DNA of 64,000 bases from GWE2-51-13 sp041736705 (GTDB lineage: Bacteria; Bacillota_I; Bacilli_A; Erysipelotrichales; Erysipelotrichaceae): positions 124,001 to 188,000 of the forward strand of contig JBGSTC010000006.1 of NCBI GenBank assembly GCA_041736705.1. Direction: 5' to 3'. The translations under genes and the position numbers were made by a program. Position 1 is the first letter of the stretch, and each line of letters begins with the position of its first letter. The notes beneath the pieces are model-generated. The model searched no databases and was not told the DNA's origin. It saw only the letters and a list, made by a program, of their open reading frames with translations. Positions 22,442 to 30,910 of this stretch are shown here, one piece after another.

Positions 22442-25060
22442 ATGAAGTATCGCAACAGTTGGGAAATCCGACAATTATTCCTGGACTATTTCGCCTCCAA
22501 AGGGCACATGGTCGAACCTGGGGCTTCGCTCGTCCCGATCAACGATCCGACCTTGTTATGGATCAATTCCGGCGTCGCCGCCTTGAAGAAATACTTCGAC
22601 GGTTCCGTCACGCCTTCCAGCAACCGGATCGTCAACGCACAGAAATCGATCCGTACCAACGACATCGAAAACGTCGGGAAAACCGCACGCCACCACACGT
22701 TCTTCGAAATGCTGGGGAACTTTTCGATCGGCGATTACTTCAAGGAAGACGCGATCCAGTATGCCTGGGAGTTTTTGACCAGCGAAGACTACATCGGGTT
22801 CGACAAAGACCGGATGTATGTCACGGTCCATCCGTTGGATACGGAAGCGTATCGGATCTGGACGGAAATCGTAAAACTCGACCCAAAACGGATTCTGAAA
22901 TCCGAAGAGAACTATTGGCAGATCGGGGAAGGTCCCTGCGGACCCAACACCGAAATCTATTACGACCGCGGCGAAACCTTCGATCCCAACCATGAAGGCG
23001 AAGAACTCTTCTTCAATGAAAAGGAAAACGACCGCTACATCGAAGTATGGAACGTCGTCTTCAGCCAATACGACGGGAAAGAAGGCGTGGATCGCAGCGA
23101 ATACAAGGAACTGCCCCAACGCAACATCGATACGGGTATGGGTTTCGAACGCTTGGTCTGTATCGTCCAGGGCGGGGAAACCAATTACGACACCGATTTG
23201 TTTCTCCCTGTCATCCGCGTTTGCGAAGCGCTGTCGAAACATCCTTATCAGGGTGAATACAAGATGGCGTACCGCGTCATCGCCGACCATATCCGCACCG
23301 TGACCTTCGCTTTGGCCGACGGGGCGCTGTTTTCCAATGAAGGACGCGGTTATGTCTTACGCCGTATCCTGCGCAGGGCGGTCCGCTACGGCATCAAACT
23401 CGGGATCCGCGAAGCCTTCATGTACCGTCTGGTGCAGATCGTCGCGGAAAACATGAAGTCGTTCTATCCCTACTTGCTGGAGAAAATCCCCCTGATCGAA
23501 CGCTTGGTGAAATCGGAAGAACAGCGTTTCCACCAAACCCTCAACGGCGGGGAGAACTTGCTGATGAACTTGATCGAACAAGCGGCGACCAAGGAGTTGG
23601 ACGGGGAAAGCGTGTTTAAATTGTACGATACCTTCGGGTTTCCGGTCGAACTGACCAAGGAAATCGCCGAAGAAAAAGGTTATACCATCGACATGGATGG
23701 ATTCAAACGCTGCATGCAGGAACAACGCGAACGTGCCCGAAACGCCCGTGAAGACGTTGAATCGATGGCATCTCAGTCCAAAGATTTGATGGAATTCACG
23801 CATCCGAGCGAATTCGTCGGATATGATACGTTCAGTGTAAGCGCGAGTGTCATCGGATTGTTTGTCAAGGGCGAGCAAGTCGACACCTTGGATGGCAGCG
23901 GGGAAGCGATCTTCGACAGGACGCCGTTCTACGCCGAAAGCGGCGGACAGGTGGCGGACATCGGGACGATGACGTTCGAAGGCGGAAGCGGTTCGATCAA
24001 CGATGTGCGCAAAGCGCCGCATAAGCAAGCCTTGCATGCAATCACCCTCCATGAAGGCATCTTGAATGTCGGCGACGTGGTCGAATTGAAGATCGATGTG
24101 AAACGACGCAGAGCCATCACCGCTAACCATTCTTCCGCGCATCTTTTGCAAAGCGCGCTCAAGCAGGTGGTCGGGACGCATATCCAGCAAGCCGGTTCGT
24201 TTGTCGGTCCCGACTATATGCGCTTCGATTTCACCCATTTCGAAAAAGTATCCGAAGCGCAACTCATCGAAATTGAAGACTTGGTCAATTCGTTCATCTT
24301 CTCCAGCAGCCCGGTCGATATCCGGTATATGGAGATCGAAGAAGCGAAAGAGAACGGGGCGACCGCCTTGTTTGACGAGAAGTACGATAAAGTCGTCCGT
24401 GTCGTGACCATGGGGGAAATCTCCAAGGAACTCTGCGGAGGTTGCCATGTCTCCAATACCCAGGAAGTAGGCGTGTTCAAGATCGATTCGGAAGAGTCGA
24501 TCGGTTCAGGAATCCGCCGGATCAGTGCGAAAACGGGAATGGCGGCCTACCATGATTTCGTCGGCTACAAGAACCAGCTCAAGACCATCGCCGACCTCTA
24601 TAAAGCGGGATCGACGCAAGAAATCGAAGAACGGGTCAAACTGAGTGTCGATGAGAACTCCAACCTGCGTAAAGAACTGGTCCTTTCAAACCAGAAACTT
24701 GCTATACTAGAAGCCGAAGACCAACTCAAGAACATCGTCGTGATGAACGGGATGGACGTGTTGATCATCCAACGCGACGGCGACGGCGACCGGTTGAAGA
24801 CGATGGCCGAGCATCTTAAGAAGAAAGTGGCCGAAGGATTGGTGGTCGTCGCGGGAATCTGCGATGAAAAAGCCATGTTCGTCGTCGCATCCGGAAAGAA
24901 AGCGCAGGAGCGCGGTTTCAAAGCCGGCGACGTTGCCAAGCAACTCGCCCTGCATACCCAGGGGAACGGAGGCGGTCGTCCCGATTTCGCCCAATCCGGC
25001 GGGAAAGACATCGCGAAACTGCCCGAAGCCCTGGACATCCTACGCTCAAAACTCGCTTGA
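22442..25060 (+). CDS. alaS: alanyl-tRNA synthetase
   Basis: 872-aa class II synthetase. The catalytic domain starts NSWEIRQLFLDYFASKGH; motif 2 and 3 regions include ARHHTFFEMLGNFSIGDYF and NIDTGMGFERL. The editing domain has zinc-binding HSSAH and CGGCH motifs, and the C-Ala domain ends QGNGGGRPDFAQSGGKD. The frame extends upstream to 22253 through the T-box leader; the ATG at 22442 follows AAAGGAGAA and yields the standard N-terminus. Length is normal. It heads the conserved alaS–ireB–ruvX block. Confidence 0.98.
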   Translation: MKYRNSWEIRQLFLDYFASKGHMVEPGASLVPINDPTLLWINSGVAALKKYFDGSVTPSSNRIVNAQKSIRTNDIENVGKTARHHTFFEMLGNFSIGDYFKEDAIQYAWEFLTSEDYIGFDKDRMYVTVHPLDTEAYRIWTEIVKLDPKRILKSEENYWQIGEGPCGPNTEIYYDRGETFDPNHEGEELFFNEKENDRYIEVWNVVFSQYDGKEGVDRSEYKELPQRNIDTGMGFERLVCIVQGGETNYDTDLFLPVIRVCEALSKHPYQGEYKMAYRVIADHIRTVTFALADGALFSNEGRGYVLRRILRRAVRYGIKLGIREAFMYRLVQIVAENMKSFYPYLLEKIPLIERLVKSEEQRFHQTLNGGENLLMNLIEQAATKELDGESVFKLYDTFGFPVELTKEIAEEKGYTIDMDGFKRCMQEQRERARNAREDVESMASQSKDLMEFTHPSEFVGYDTFSVSASVIGLFVKGEQVDTLDGSGEAIFDRTPFYAESGGQVADIGTMTFEGGSGSINDVRKAPHKQALHAITLHEGILNVGDVVELKIDVKRRRAITANHSSAHLLQSALKQVVGTHIQQAGSFVGPDYMRFDFTHFEKVSEAQLIEIEDLVNSFIFSSSPVDIRYMEIEEAKENGATALFDEKYDKVVRVVTMGEISKELCGGCHVSNTQEVGVFKIDSEESIGSGIRRISAKTGMAAYHDFVGYKNQLKTIADLYKAGSTQEIEERVKLSVDENSNLRKELVLSNQKLAILEAEDQLKNIVVMNGMDVLIIQRDGDGDRLKTMAEHLKKKVAEGLVVVAGICDEKAMFVVASGKKAQERGFKAGDVAKQLALHTQGNGGGRPDFAQSGGKDIAKLPEALDILRSKLA

Positions 25061-25118
25061 TGCTTTCAATTTGAATCAAAGTAAAGTAAAATAGAACCAT
25101 GAGAAGGAGGGAATGTGT

Positions 25119-25379
25119 ATGAGTAAACAAGCGACCGAGACGATGTCGTTCAAATCCGACGAACTCCGCCGATCCAACATCAAAGAAATCCTGAAAACCG
25201 TGAAGGAAGCGTTGGAAGAGCGCGGTTACAATTCGGTGAACCAATTGTCGGGATACTTGATTTCCAACGACCCGGCCTATATCTCCAGTTATCATAATGC
25301 ACGTTCCATCATCCAATCGGTCGAACGTTATGAAATCATTGAAGAATTGGTTCGATCCTATTTGGACGAGAAAGAATAA
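25119..25379 (+). CDS. ireB: IreB family (DUF965/UPF0297) regulatory protein
   Basis: 86 aa. In Enterococcus, IreB is phosphorylated by the Ser/Thr kinase IreK and modulates intrinsic cephalosporin resistance. The conserved segment SNDPAYISSYHNARSIIQ is unmistakable, and threonines near the N-terminus (QATETMSF) match the region phosphorylated in Enterococcus. The ATG at 25119 is chosen over 25113 because AGGAGG at 25105-25110 is only two bases from the latter. The stop overlaps the ruvX start by one base. Its kinase must be encoded elsewhere. Confidence 0.92.
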   Translation: MSKQATETMSFKSDELRRSNIKEILKTVKEALEERGYNSVNQLSGYLISNDPAYISSYHNARSIIQSVERYEIIEELVRSYLDEKE

Positions 25380-25792
25380 TGCGCGTCCTTGGATTGGATC
25401 TGGGGACGGTGACCCTGGGGGTCGCGGTTTCCGATGCCTTGGGCATGATCGCCCGGCCTTTGGTTACCTTGCGTTTCGAGCATGAGGATTTCCAGCATGC
25501 GATTTCTCAACTGCTACCCATCATCAAGGAACAGGGAGCGAAGACGCTCGTGCTGGGCTTGCCGAAACACATGAACGGATCCCTGGGGGTCTCGGCGCTC
25601 CGTTCGCAGGAGTTCAAGCGTCTGGTGGAAGAAGCCGCGGACGTGGAAGTCGTCCTGGTGGATGAGCGTTTATCGACCGTCGCCGCGCAGCGGATGATGA
25701 TCGAATCCGATTTAAGCCGTAAAAAAAGAAAACAGGTCATCGACCAGATGGCCGCGGTACAGATCCTTCAGGGATACCTGGACCGGAAATAA
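25379..25792 (+). CDS. ruvX: RuvX/YqgF Holliday junction resolvase-like nuclease
   Basis: 137 aa with RNase H-like fold. Family motifs: MRVLGLDLGTVTLGVAVSD with the first catalytic Asp, GLPKHMNGSLG, DERLSTVAA and the final DQMAAVQILQGYL with the last acidic residue. Members act on Holliday junctions or in 5' processing of pre-16S rRNA. Translationally coupled to ireB (TAATG) and followed 13 bp later by the DUF1292 gene, as in Bacillus. Confidence 0.95.
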   Translation: MRVLGLDLGTVTLGVAVSDALGMIARPLVTLRFEHEDFQHAISQLLPIIKEQGAKTLVLGLPKHMNGSLGVSALRSQEFKRLVEEAADVEVVLVDERLSTVAAQRMMIESDLSRKKRKQVIDQMAAVQILQGYLDRK

Positions 25793-25805
25793 TCTTGGAG
25801 GAACC

Positions 25806-26078
25806 ATGGAAGAAAACACGATCATTGTGACGGACGAATCAGGCAAAGAACTGACGATGGAGATTCTATTCACCTTCGAGGACGATCGCAACCATAAGAA
25901 TTACGTTTTATATTACGACCCGACCGATGAAAGCGGCGAAGTGTTCGCTTCTGCTTACGACGAAGAGGGCAATCTGATTCCGGTGACAAGCGAGGAAGAA
26001 TGGGCGATGATCGAAGAAGTCTTCGAAGCGTTCAACGATGAGCACACCGATGAAGAAGATGAAACCGAAGAAGCGTAG
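25806..26078 (+). CDS. DUF1292 family protein (YrzB-like)
   Basis: 90-aa acidic cytoplasmic protein. The motif sequence ITVTDESGKE-like start (IIVTDESGKELTMEILFTFEDD), NYVLYYDP, EVFASAYDEEGNLIPV and EEWAMIEEVFEAF match DUF1292, a family of unknown function always near ruvX and alaS in Bacillota. Its acidic C-terminus (DEEDETEEA) overlaps the start region of mltG by about 29 bp. Confidence 0.92.
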   Translation: MEENTIIVTDESGKELTMEILFTFEDDRNHKNYVLYYDPTDESGEVFASAYDEEGNLIPVTSEEEWAMIEEVFEAFNDEHTDEEDETEEA

Positions 26079-27138
26079 ACAAACCAAACAAGTACTGACC
26101 TTTTCGGTACTTGTTTTTCTTGCGTTCCTTCTTATCGGCGCAGGATTGGGATATAAATACGTCAGCGAAGCCATGTTGCCGGTGAGCGAGGTCAGCGAAG
26201 TCGTGACGATCGAGATCGTCGCCGGTTCAAGTGCGGATGCGACGATGAAAATCCTGCATCAAGCCGACTTGATCCATGACGAGACGGTCGCGAAATACTA
26301 TGCACGCTATCTGAAACTGACATCCGTCAAAGCCGGGATTTACCGATTGGATCGATCCTGGACGCTAAAGGCGATTCTGGAGAAAATCAACGACCCCGCC
26401 GGGGCGGTCTCGAAAGACATCCTCTTGACGGTCGTGCCGGGCGATTGGGCGCGCGATGTCGCCGATAAGATCGAAGCGAAGCTCGGGATCGACGCGGATG
26501 AATTGATCGCACTGTGGAACGACGACGCCTACCTGGATGAATTGGACGCCATGTTCGACGTCATCACGCCGGCGATCAAGAAAAGCGGCACCCGGATCAA
26601 ACTCGAAGGCTATCTGTTTCCCGAAACCTACTTCATCAACCCGGACTGGAGCGCGAAAAAAATCACCGAACGTTTCATCGCCCAAGCCGAGAAAATCTAT
26701 GATCAACACCAAGCTGAATTCGACGCCTCGGGATTGACGACCGACCAGGTCATGATCTTGGCCTCTGTGGTCCAATTCGAAGCGTCCAAGCCCGAAGACA
26801 TGAAGAATGTCGCCCAGGTTTTTCTGAACCGGATGGACATCGGGATGATGCTTCAATCGTCGGTGACCATCTGTTACGCCCTGTATGAATACGACAGTTG
26901 GAAAGACTGCGAAGCCGAATCCAACCGTCTGATCGATTCACGATACAACACCTACAAATATACCGGCTTACCGATCGGACCGATCACCAACCCGGCCGAG
27001 AACGCCATCGACGCCGTGTTGAACCCGACACCCAACGACTATTTCTATTTCATCGCGGATGTCTACGGGGACGGCACGGTCTATTATGCGAAAACCTATG
27101 CCCAGCATTTAGCCAACATTGAGAAATATCTAAAGTGA
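26050..27138 (+). CDS. mltG: endolytic murein transglycosylase MltG (YceG-like)
   Basis: About 362 aa. Cleaves nascent peptidoglycan strands at the membrane and sets glycan length. A basic cytoplasmic tail (MKKMKPKKRRQTKQ) precedes one transmembrane helix (about 17-40); LysM-like and YceG domains follow. The active region reads LASVVQFEASKPEDMKNVAQVFLNRM, then TGLPIGPITNPAENAIDAVLNP and YYAKTYAQHLANI. In Escherichia coli MltG the corresponding motif is VEKE, with the first Glu essential; here it is Gln, with the second Glu kept. Starts at 26038, 26050 and 26059 are possible; no clear ribosome site decides, and coupling to DUF1292 is likely. Confidence 0.92.
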   Translation: MKKMKPKKRRQTKQVLTFSVLVFLAFLLIGAGLGYKYVSEAMLPVSEVSEVVTIEIVAGSSADATMKILHQADLIHDETVAKYYARYLKLTSVKAGIYRLDRSWTLKAILEKINDPAGAVSKDILLTVVPGDWARDVADKIEAKLGIDADELIALWNDDAYLDELDAMFDVITPAIKKSGTRIKLEGYLFPETYFINPDWSAKKITERFIAQAEKIYDQHQAEFDASGLTTDQVMILASVVQFEASKPEDMKNVAQVFLNRMDIGMMLQSSVTICYALYEYDSWKDCEAESNRLIDSRYNTYKYTGLPIGPITNPAENAIDAVLNPTPNDYFYFIADVYGDGTVYYAKTYAQHLANIEKYLK

Positions 27139-27148
27139 GGTACGTTTT

Positions 27149-27781
27149 ATGCGAAGAAGCGTGATCATCGGCATCGCGGGAGGAAGTGCTTCCGGCAAGA
27201 CATCGATCGCCAAACGGCTCAAAAAGTCGTTTGAAGAAACCAATTCCGTCTTGATCATCCGCCAGGATGACTACTACAAGGACCAAAGCCATATGCCGAT
27301 GGAAGAACGCGTGAAAACCAATTACGACCATCCTTTCGCTTTCGACAACGACCTGCTGACCGATCATCTCCATCGTCTCCTTAATGGGGAAGTAGTCGAG
27401 AAACCGACCTATGATTTCGTCAACCATACCCGCAGCGACGTAACGGAGTTCATCTCCCCCAGCGACGTCATCGTGTTGGAAGGTCTGTTCGTCCTGGAAG
27501 ACGAACCGCTGCGCCATTGCCTCGATATCAAGATCTTCGTCGACACTCCGGCGGATGTCCGTTTCATCCGACGTCTGACCCGCGACGTACGCGACCGCGG
27601 ACGGACGCTCGAGTCCGTCGTCAACCAATACATGAACACGGTCCGTTTGATGCATGAGACCTTCGTCGAACCTTCCAAACGCTTCGCGGATGTCATCATC
27701 CCCGAAGGCGGGAAGAACGAAGTCGCCGTCGACTTGTTGGTGACGAAAATCGGAAGCATCATCACCCACAATACCATCTAA
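27149..27781 (+). CDS. udk: uridine kinase
   Basis: 210-aa P-loop kinase that phosphorylates uridine and cytidine for pyrimidine salvage. Walker A is GIAGGSASGKTS; the substrate region QDDYYKDQSHM and NYDHPFAFD, plus DVIVLEGLFVLED and RFIRRLTRDVRDRGR, are diagnostic. It ends the ireB–udk operon, 10 bp after mltG, and a weak hairpin follows. Confidence 0.96.
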   Translation: MRRSVIIGIAGGSASGKTSIAKRLKKSFEETNSVLIIRQDDYYKDQSHMPMEERVKTNYDHPFAFDNDLLTDHLHRLLNGEVVEKPTYDFVNHTRSDVTEFISPSDVIVLEGLFVLEDEPLRHCLDIKIFVDTPADVRFIRRLTRDVRDRGRTLESVVNQYMNTVRLMHETFVEPSKRFADVIIPEGGKNEVAVDLLVTKIGSIITHNTI

Positions 27782-27795
27782 GTTCAGAAAACAAT

Positions 27796-27830
27796 GCGCC
27801 GACGAGTAAGTCGACGCTTCGTTTATTCTT
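27796..27830 (+). terminator. probable weak terminator after udk
   Basis: Stem GCGCCGAC (27796-27803) with GTCGACGC (27810-27817), one mismatch, followed by an interrupted T-rich stretch (TTCGTTTATTCTT). Confidence 0.45.
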
Positions 27831-27910
27831 ACTCTTGATGAAAAACCTAAATCGATAACTTCTCGATCGGTTTCATATCGTTTGGTGTACATTCGATTTT
27901 GCGATACCGC

Positions 27911-27939
27911 TTTAACATTCAGTCGGAATATGCTATAAT
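27911..27939 (+). promoter_or_regulatory. promoter of greA
   Basis: TTTAAC (27911-27916), 17-bp spacer, TATAAT (27934-27939) with TGC extension; the ATG at 27967 follows AAAAGGAGT. Confidence 0.7.
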
Positions 27940-27966
27940 TCACAACAGTTAAAAGGAGTCGTAACC

Positions 27967-28437
27967 ATGCCCCAAGAAAAAGTACTGGTAACCCAGGAAG
28001 GTTATCAAGAGCTACTGAAAGAACAAGCAAACCTGATCCATGTCATCCGTAAGGAAGTCATCGAAGACCTACAGGCTGCGCGCGCCCAAGGCGATTTGTC
28101 GGAAAACGCCGACTATGATGCCGCCCGGGATCGTCAAGCCCGCGTCGAAGCGAGAATCCGTGAACTTGAAATGATGTTGAACAACATCGAAATCATCGAT
28201 GACAAGATGAGAGGCTCGAAGGTCGTCAAACTCGGAGCCAAGATCGTCATCCTCGATCTGGAGACCAATGAAGAGGAATCCTACATCATCGTCGGTTCCG
28301 TCGAATCGGATCCCCTCAACGGAAAACTGTCCAACGTCACACCGATGGCCGTCGCCTTGATGGAACACCGTGTCGGAGACGAAGTCACGGTCGCGGTCGA
28401 GAACCCGTACCGCGTCCGCATTCTTTCCATCGATTAA
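27967..28437 (+). CDS. greA: transcription elongation factor GreA
   Basis: 156 aa. Enters the RNA polymerase secondary channel and stimulates cleavage of backtracked transcripts. The N-terminal coiled coil contains the acidic tip GDLSENADYDAARDRQ, and the C-terminal FKBP-like domain includes SYIIVGSVESDP and SNVTPMAVALMEHRVGDEV. Length and motifs are standard. Monocistronic or leading into comEA 43 bp later. Confidence 0.97.
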   Translation: MPQEKVLVTQEGYQELLKEQANLIHVIRKEVIEDLQAARAQGDLSENADYDAARDRQARVEARIRELEMMLNNIEIIDDKMRGSKVVKLGAKIVILDLETNEEESYIIVGSVESDPLNGKLSNVTPMAVALMEHRVGDEVTVAVENPYRVRILSID

Positions 28438-28480
28438 GGGAAGTCAATCGAATCTACGTAAAAAAGAGCAGGAGGTGTCC

Positions 28481-28933
28481 ATGAAACCGATCCTGCTCTT
28501 TGTTTTGTTTCTGCTAACATCATGTACGACTGATTTTCTCCCCGCGGAAAAAGAATCGATCCGGGTATCGGTCAGAGGGGAAGTGAAGAATCCCGGGAAT
28601 TTCGAGTTGAAACCTTACTCGACCATCGAAGATCTGCTGACGTATCTCAAACTGAACGAGAACAGCGACCTCAGCGCACTGAATCCCAACATCGTCCTCA
28701 AAGACGGGGATGTCTTGATCATCGAAGGGAAACAGTCCCTCGCCAAGATATCCATCAACACCGCAAGTAAAGAGGATCTTGAAACCTTACCGGGCATCGG
28801 GCCGTCGATGGCACAAAAGATCATCGACCATCGTAATTCGCAGGGCTTGTTTCAACGAATCGAAGACATCATGAAGGTCAAGGGAATCAAGGAAAAACTG
28901 TTCGAGAAAATCAAAGACTTGATTCGGATATGA
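28481..28933 (+). CDS. comEA: ComEA-like DNA-binding lipoprotein
   Basis: 150 aa. Binds incoming DNA during natural transformation. An SLBB-like segment (RVSVRGEVKNPGNFELKPYSTIEDLL) is followed by the helix-hairpin-helix domain ISINTASKEDLETLPGIGPSMAQKIIDHR. Unlike Bacillus ComEA, which has an N-terminal membrane helix, this one has a lipobox (LLTS before Cys15), so it should be lipid anchored. The ATG at 28481 has AGGAGG before it; the longer frame from 28370 overlaps greA and is rejected. The stop overlaps the comEC start (ATGA). Confidence 0.92.
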   Translation: MKPILLFVLFLLTSCTTDFLPAEKESIRVSVRGEVKNPGNFELKPYSTIEDLLTYLKLNENSDLSALNPNIVLKDGDVLIIEGKQSLAKISINTASKEDLETLPGIGPSMAQKIIDHRNSQGLFQRIEDIMKVKGIKEKLFEKIKDLIRI

Positions 28934-30852
28934 GACAGCGGGTCCTGGCGGTTTCACTGTTGACCCTCATTGCGATGCAGGTTCGACAACCGACGCTGTT
29001 CATCTTGATTACAGGGTCGATCGTAAGTTTTCAAACGGATCGACGCAAACGAATCTACGTTTTCATACTGCTTTTTTTCATCATCCTACGCATCAACCTA
29101 CCCGCGGATCCAAAACGTTTCACCGAAGGGTACGTCGTGGAAATCAATCCTTCGTCCATCGTCGTTCAACATAGGATGGATCGCGTGTTGATCAGCGTCG
29201 AAGATCCTTCACTTTATCACGCCTTTGATCGGGTGGTCATCCACGAGGATTTCAAACCCATCGAATCAAGGATCGGCGATTTCGGTTTCAATGCGATACA
29301 ATGGGCACGCGCCAACCGTATCCAAGGGATCGTCGACGAATCCAACATCGTCAAGTTCTGTCGAAACTCGATCCTGCATTTTCTTTTCTCGGGTGGCGTC
29401 GCTCACCAGGATGCATCGTTTGTTTCCGCATGGCGGGACTTGGTCTACGATACGACACAAGACCACTCGATCACGGGTTTCATTTCGCTCGGTCTTCAGT
29501 TCTCTCTCTTTTTATCCCTGATGCATCGGTTGACGCAACGTATCCGTCATGAAGGCATCGCGGAACTTGTCACCTTCGTCTCGTTGTGTCTGTTTTCTTC
29601 GCTTTTCGCCTTTCCGCTGACGTCCCTTCGTTTCATCTTTTTCTATCTCTCATCCCGATTATGCGAAGATCGCAAGCTGTCTTTCAGTATCAACGTCTTG
29701 TTTTTCTTCTTTTATGAGCCCGCGACGCTCACCCAATGGACGCTTCTTATCCCTTTGGTCTATCAATCCACGACGCTTCTGGTCCCCAAACCACGGCGGT
29801 TACTTGTCCGTACTGTTGTCATCGCCATGGTTTTCATGCGGTCCAACGCGATCGTCTATCCGTTCGCCTTGCTTCTTTTCCCCATTTTCCGTTCTCTTTT
29901 CATGCTTGTTTCTAGTGTGTTCTGGCTCTCGCTTCTCATACCGAACCTAAGCTATTTCAGCACGTTTGCCTATCGGATCGTCGAGTCTCTTCTGATTCGA
30001 CTTCCGATCGAGTCCTATTCGATCACCGGTACGATCCCGGATTTCTTCCTCTTCTTATCGGTATTTCTCTTGATCACCTTGTCGTTTCATAAACGGCTCC
30101 GTTATCTATTCTTACTGATTCTGCTGATCGCCCCGTTCCGGGTGTATCTTACTCCGTTCCCCAGTGTTGTCTTTCTGAATGCGGGGCAGGGGGATTCGAT
30201 GTTGGTTCGAAGTTCGTTCGCCCGATGCACGATCATCCTCGATACCGGTCCCCCTTACGAAGAGAGAAATTTGCTTGCCACGCTTCGATCCAAATCGATA
30301 CTCAACGTCGATGCGATGATCATCACCCATGCGGACGCGGATCATAGCGGAAACATGGACATGTTTAGCCAAGCGTTCGATGTCGGAAGCATCGTGACCG
30401 AGCGAAGGGATGTGGAATGCGAAGGATTGTTTCTGAAGAATCTGGATCCAGGGGTGGTCTTCGACGACGAGAACGCCGATTCCTTGGTTTATGCGACATC
30501 GCTGAACGGCGTCCGCTTCCTTTTCATGGCGGATGCGGACATCCACACCGAAGAAAAGATCATGAATCGCTATGATCTGACCACCGACATCGTAAAACTG
30601 GGTCATCATGGAAGCCTAACCTCGAGTTCGCAGGACTTCATCGGGCGACTCCAGGCGAAATTCGCGCTCATCAGCGTCGGTAAGAACAACTACGGCCATC
30701 CCAGTCAAGTCGTCCTTCAACGGTTGGATGCGTTCCGGCTGGATTTTTTGACGACCCGCGACGAAGGGGACATCACCTTCACGCTGATCGGCGGTTATGC
30801 GCTGATCACAAGCAGTGACGGAATCATCCAACTTCGAAAGATCGTTGAATAA
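28930..30852 (+). CDS. comEC: ComEC/Rec2 DNA uptake channel
   Basis: 640-aa polytopic protein, somewhat shorter than the 750-780 aa of Bacillus. The N-terminal extracellular OB-like part (GYVVEINPSSIVVQHRM) and central multi-helix competence domain (about 180-400) precede a C-terminal metallo-beta-lactamase-like domain: LNAGQGDSMLVRS, HADADHSGNMD, ADIHTEEKIM and KLGHHGSLTSSS. It is thought to pass one DNA strand inward. Translationally coupled to comEA. No comEB lies between them. Confidence 0.95.
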   Translation: MRQRVLAVSLLTLIAMQVRQPTLFILITGSIVSFQTDRRKRIYVFILLFFIILRINLPADPKRFTEGYVVEINPSSIVVQHRMDRVLISVEDPSLYHAFDRVVIHEDFKPIESRIGDFGFNAIQWARANRIQGIVDESNIVKFCRNSILHFLFSGGVAHQDASFVSAWRDLVYDTTQDHSITGFISLGLQFSLFLSLMHRLTQRIRHEGIAELVTFVSLCLFSSLFAFPLTSLRFIFFYLSSRLCEDRKLSFSINVLFFFFYEPATLTQWTLLIPLVYQSTTLLVPKPRRLLVRTVVIAMVFMRSNAIVYPFALLLFPIFRSLFMLVSSVFWLSLLIPNLSYFSTFAYRIVESLLIRLPIESYSITGTIPDFFLFLSVFLLITLSFHKRLRYLFLLILLIAPFRVYLTPFPSVVFLNAGQGDSMLVRSSFARCTIILDTGPPYEERNLLATLRSKSILNVDAMIITHADADHSGNMDMFSQAFDVGSIVTERRDVECEGLFLKNLDPGVVFDDENADSLVYATSLNGVRFLFMADADIHTEEKIMNRYDLTTDIVKLGHHGSLTSSSQDFIGRLQAKFALISVGKNNYGHPSQVVLQRLDAFRLDFLTTRDEGDITFTLIGGYALITSSDGIIQLRKIVE

Positions 30853-30887
30853 AATCCAAATCCAGGCGGTAAAAGGGGACTTCATTT

Positions 30888-30896
30888 GGTATAATG
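30888..30896 (+). promoter_or_regulatory. extended -10 promoter inside comEC–holA junction
   Basis: TGGTATAAT (hexamer 30891-30896). Transcription from about 30903 would leave only about eight bases before the GTG start of holA at 30911. Confidence 0.5.
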
Positions 30897-30910
30897 TCAA
30901 TGGTGATAAC

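Noticed and set aside
23357..24448. 363-codon open frame on the minus strand inside alaS
   Set aside because: It is antisense to a clearly conserved synthetase and its product has no recognisable domain; the high-GC third positions of alaS keep the opposite frame open.
25069..25098. Promoter between alaS and ireB (TTTCAA, 17 bp, TAAAAT)
   Set aside because: Only the -10 is convincing, and the gene may be read from alaS; evidence is too thin to list as a feature.
27050..28030. 326-codon minus-strand frame across mltG, udk and greA
   Set aside because: It overlaps three well-supported genes and crosses the greA promoter; composition is that of a shadow frame.
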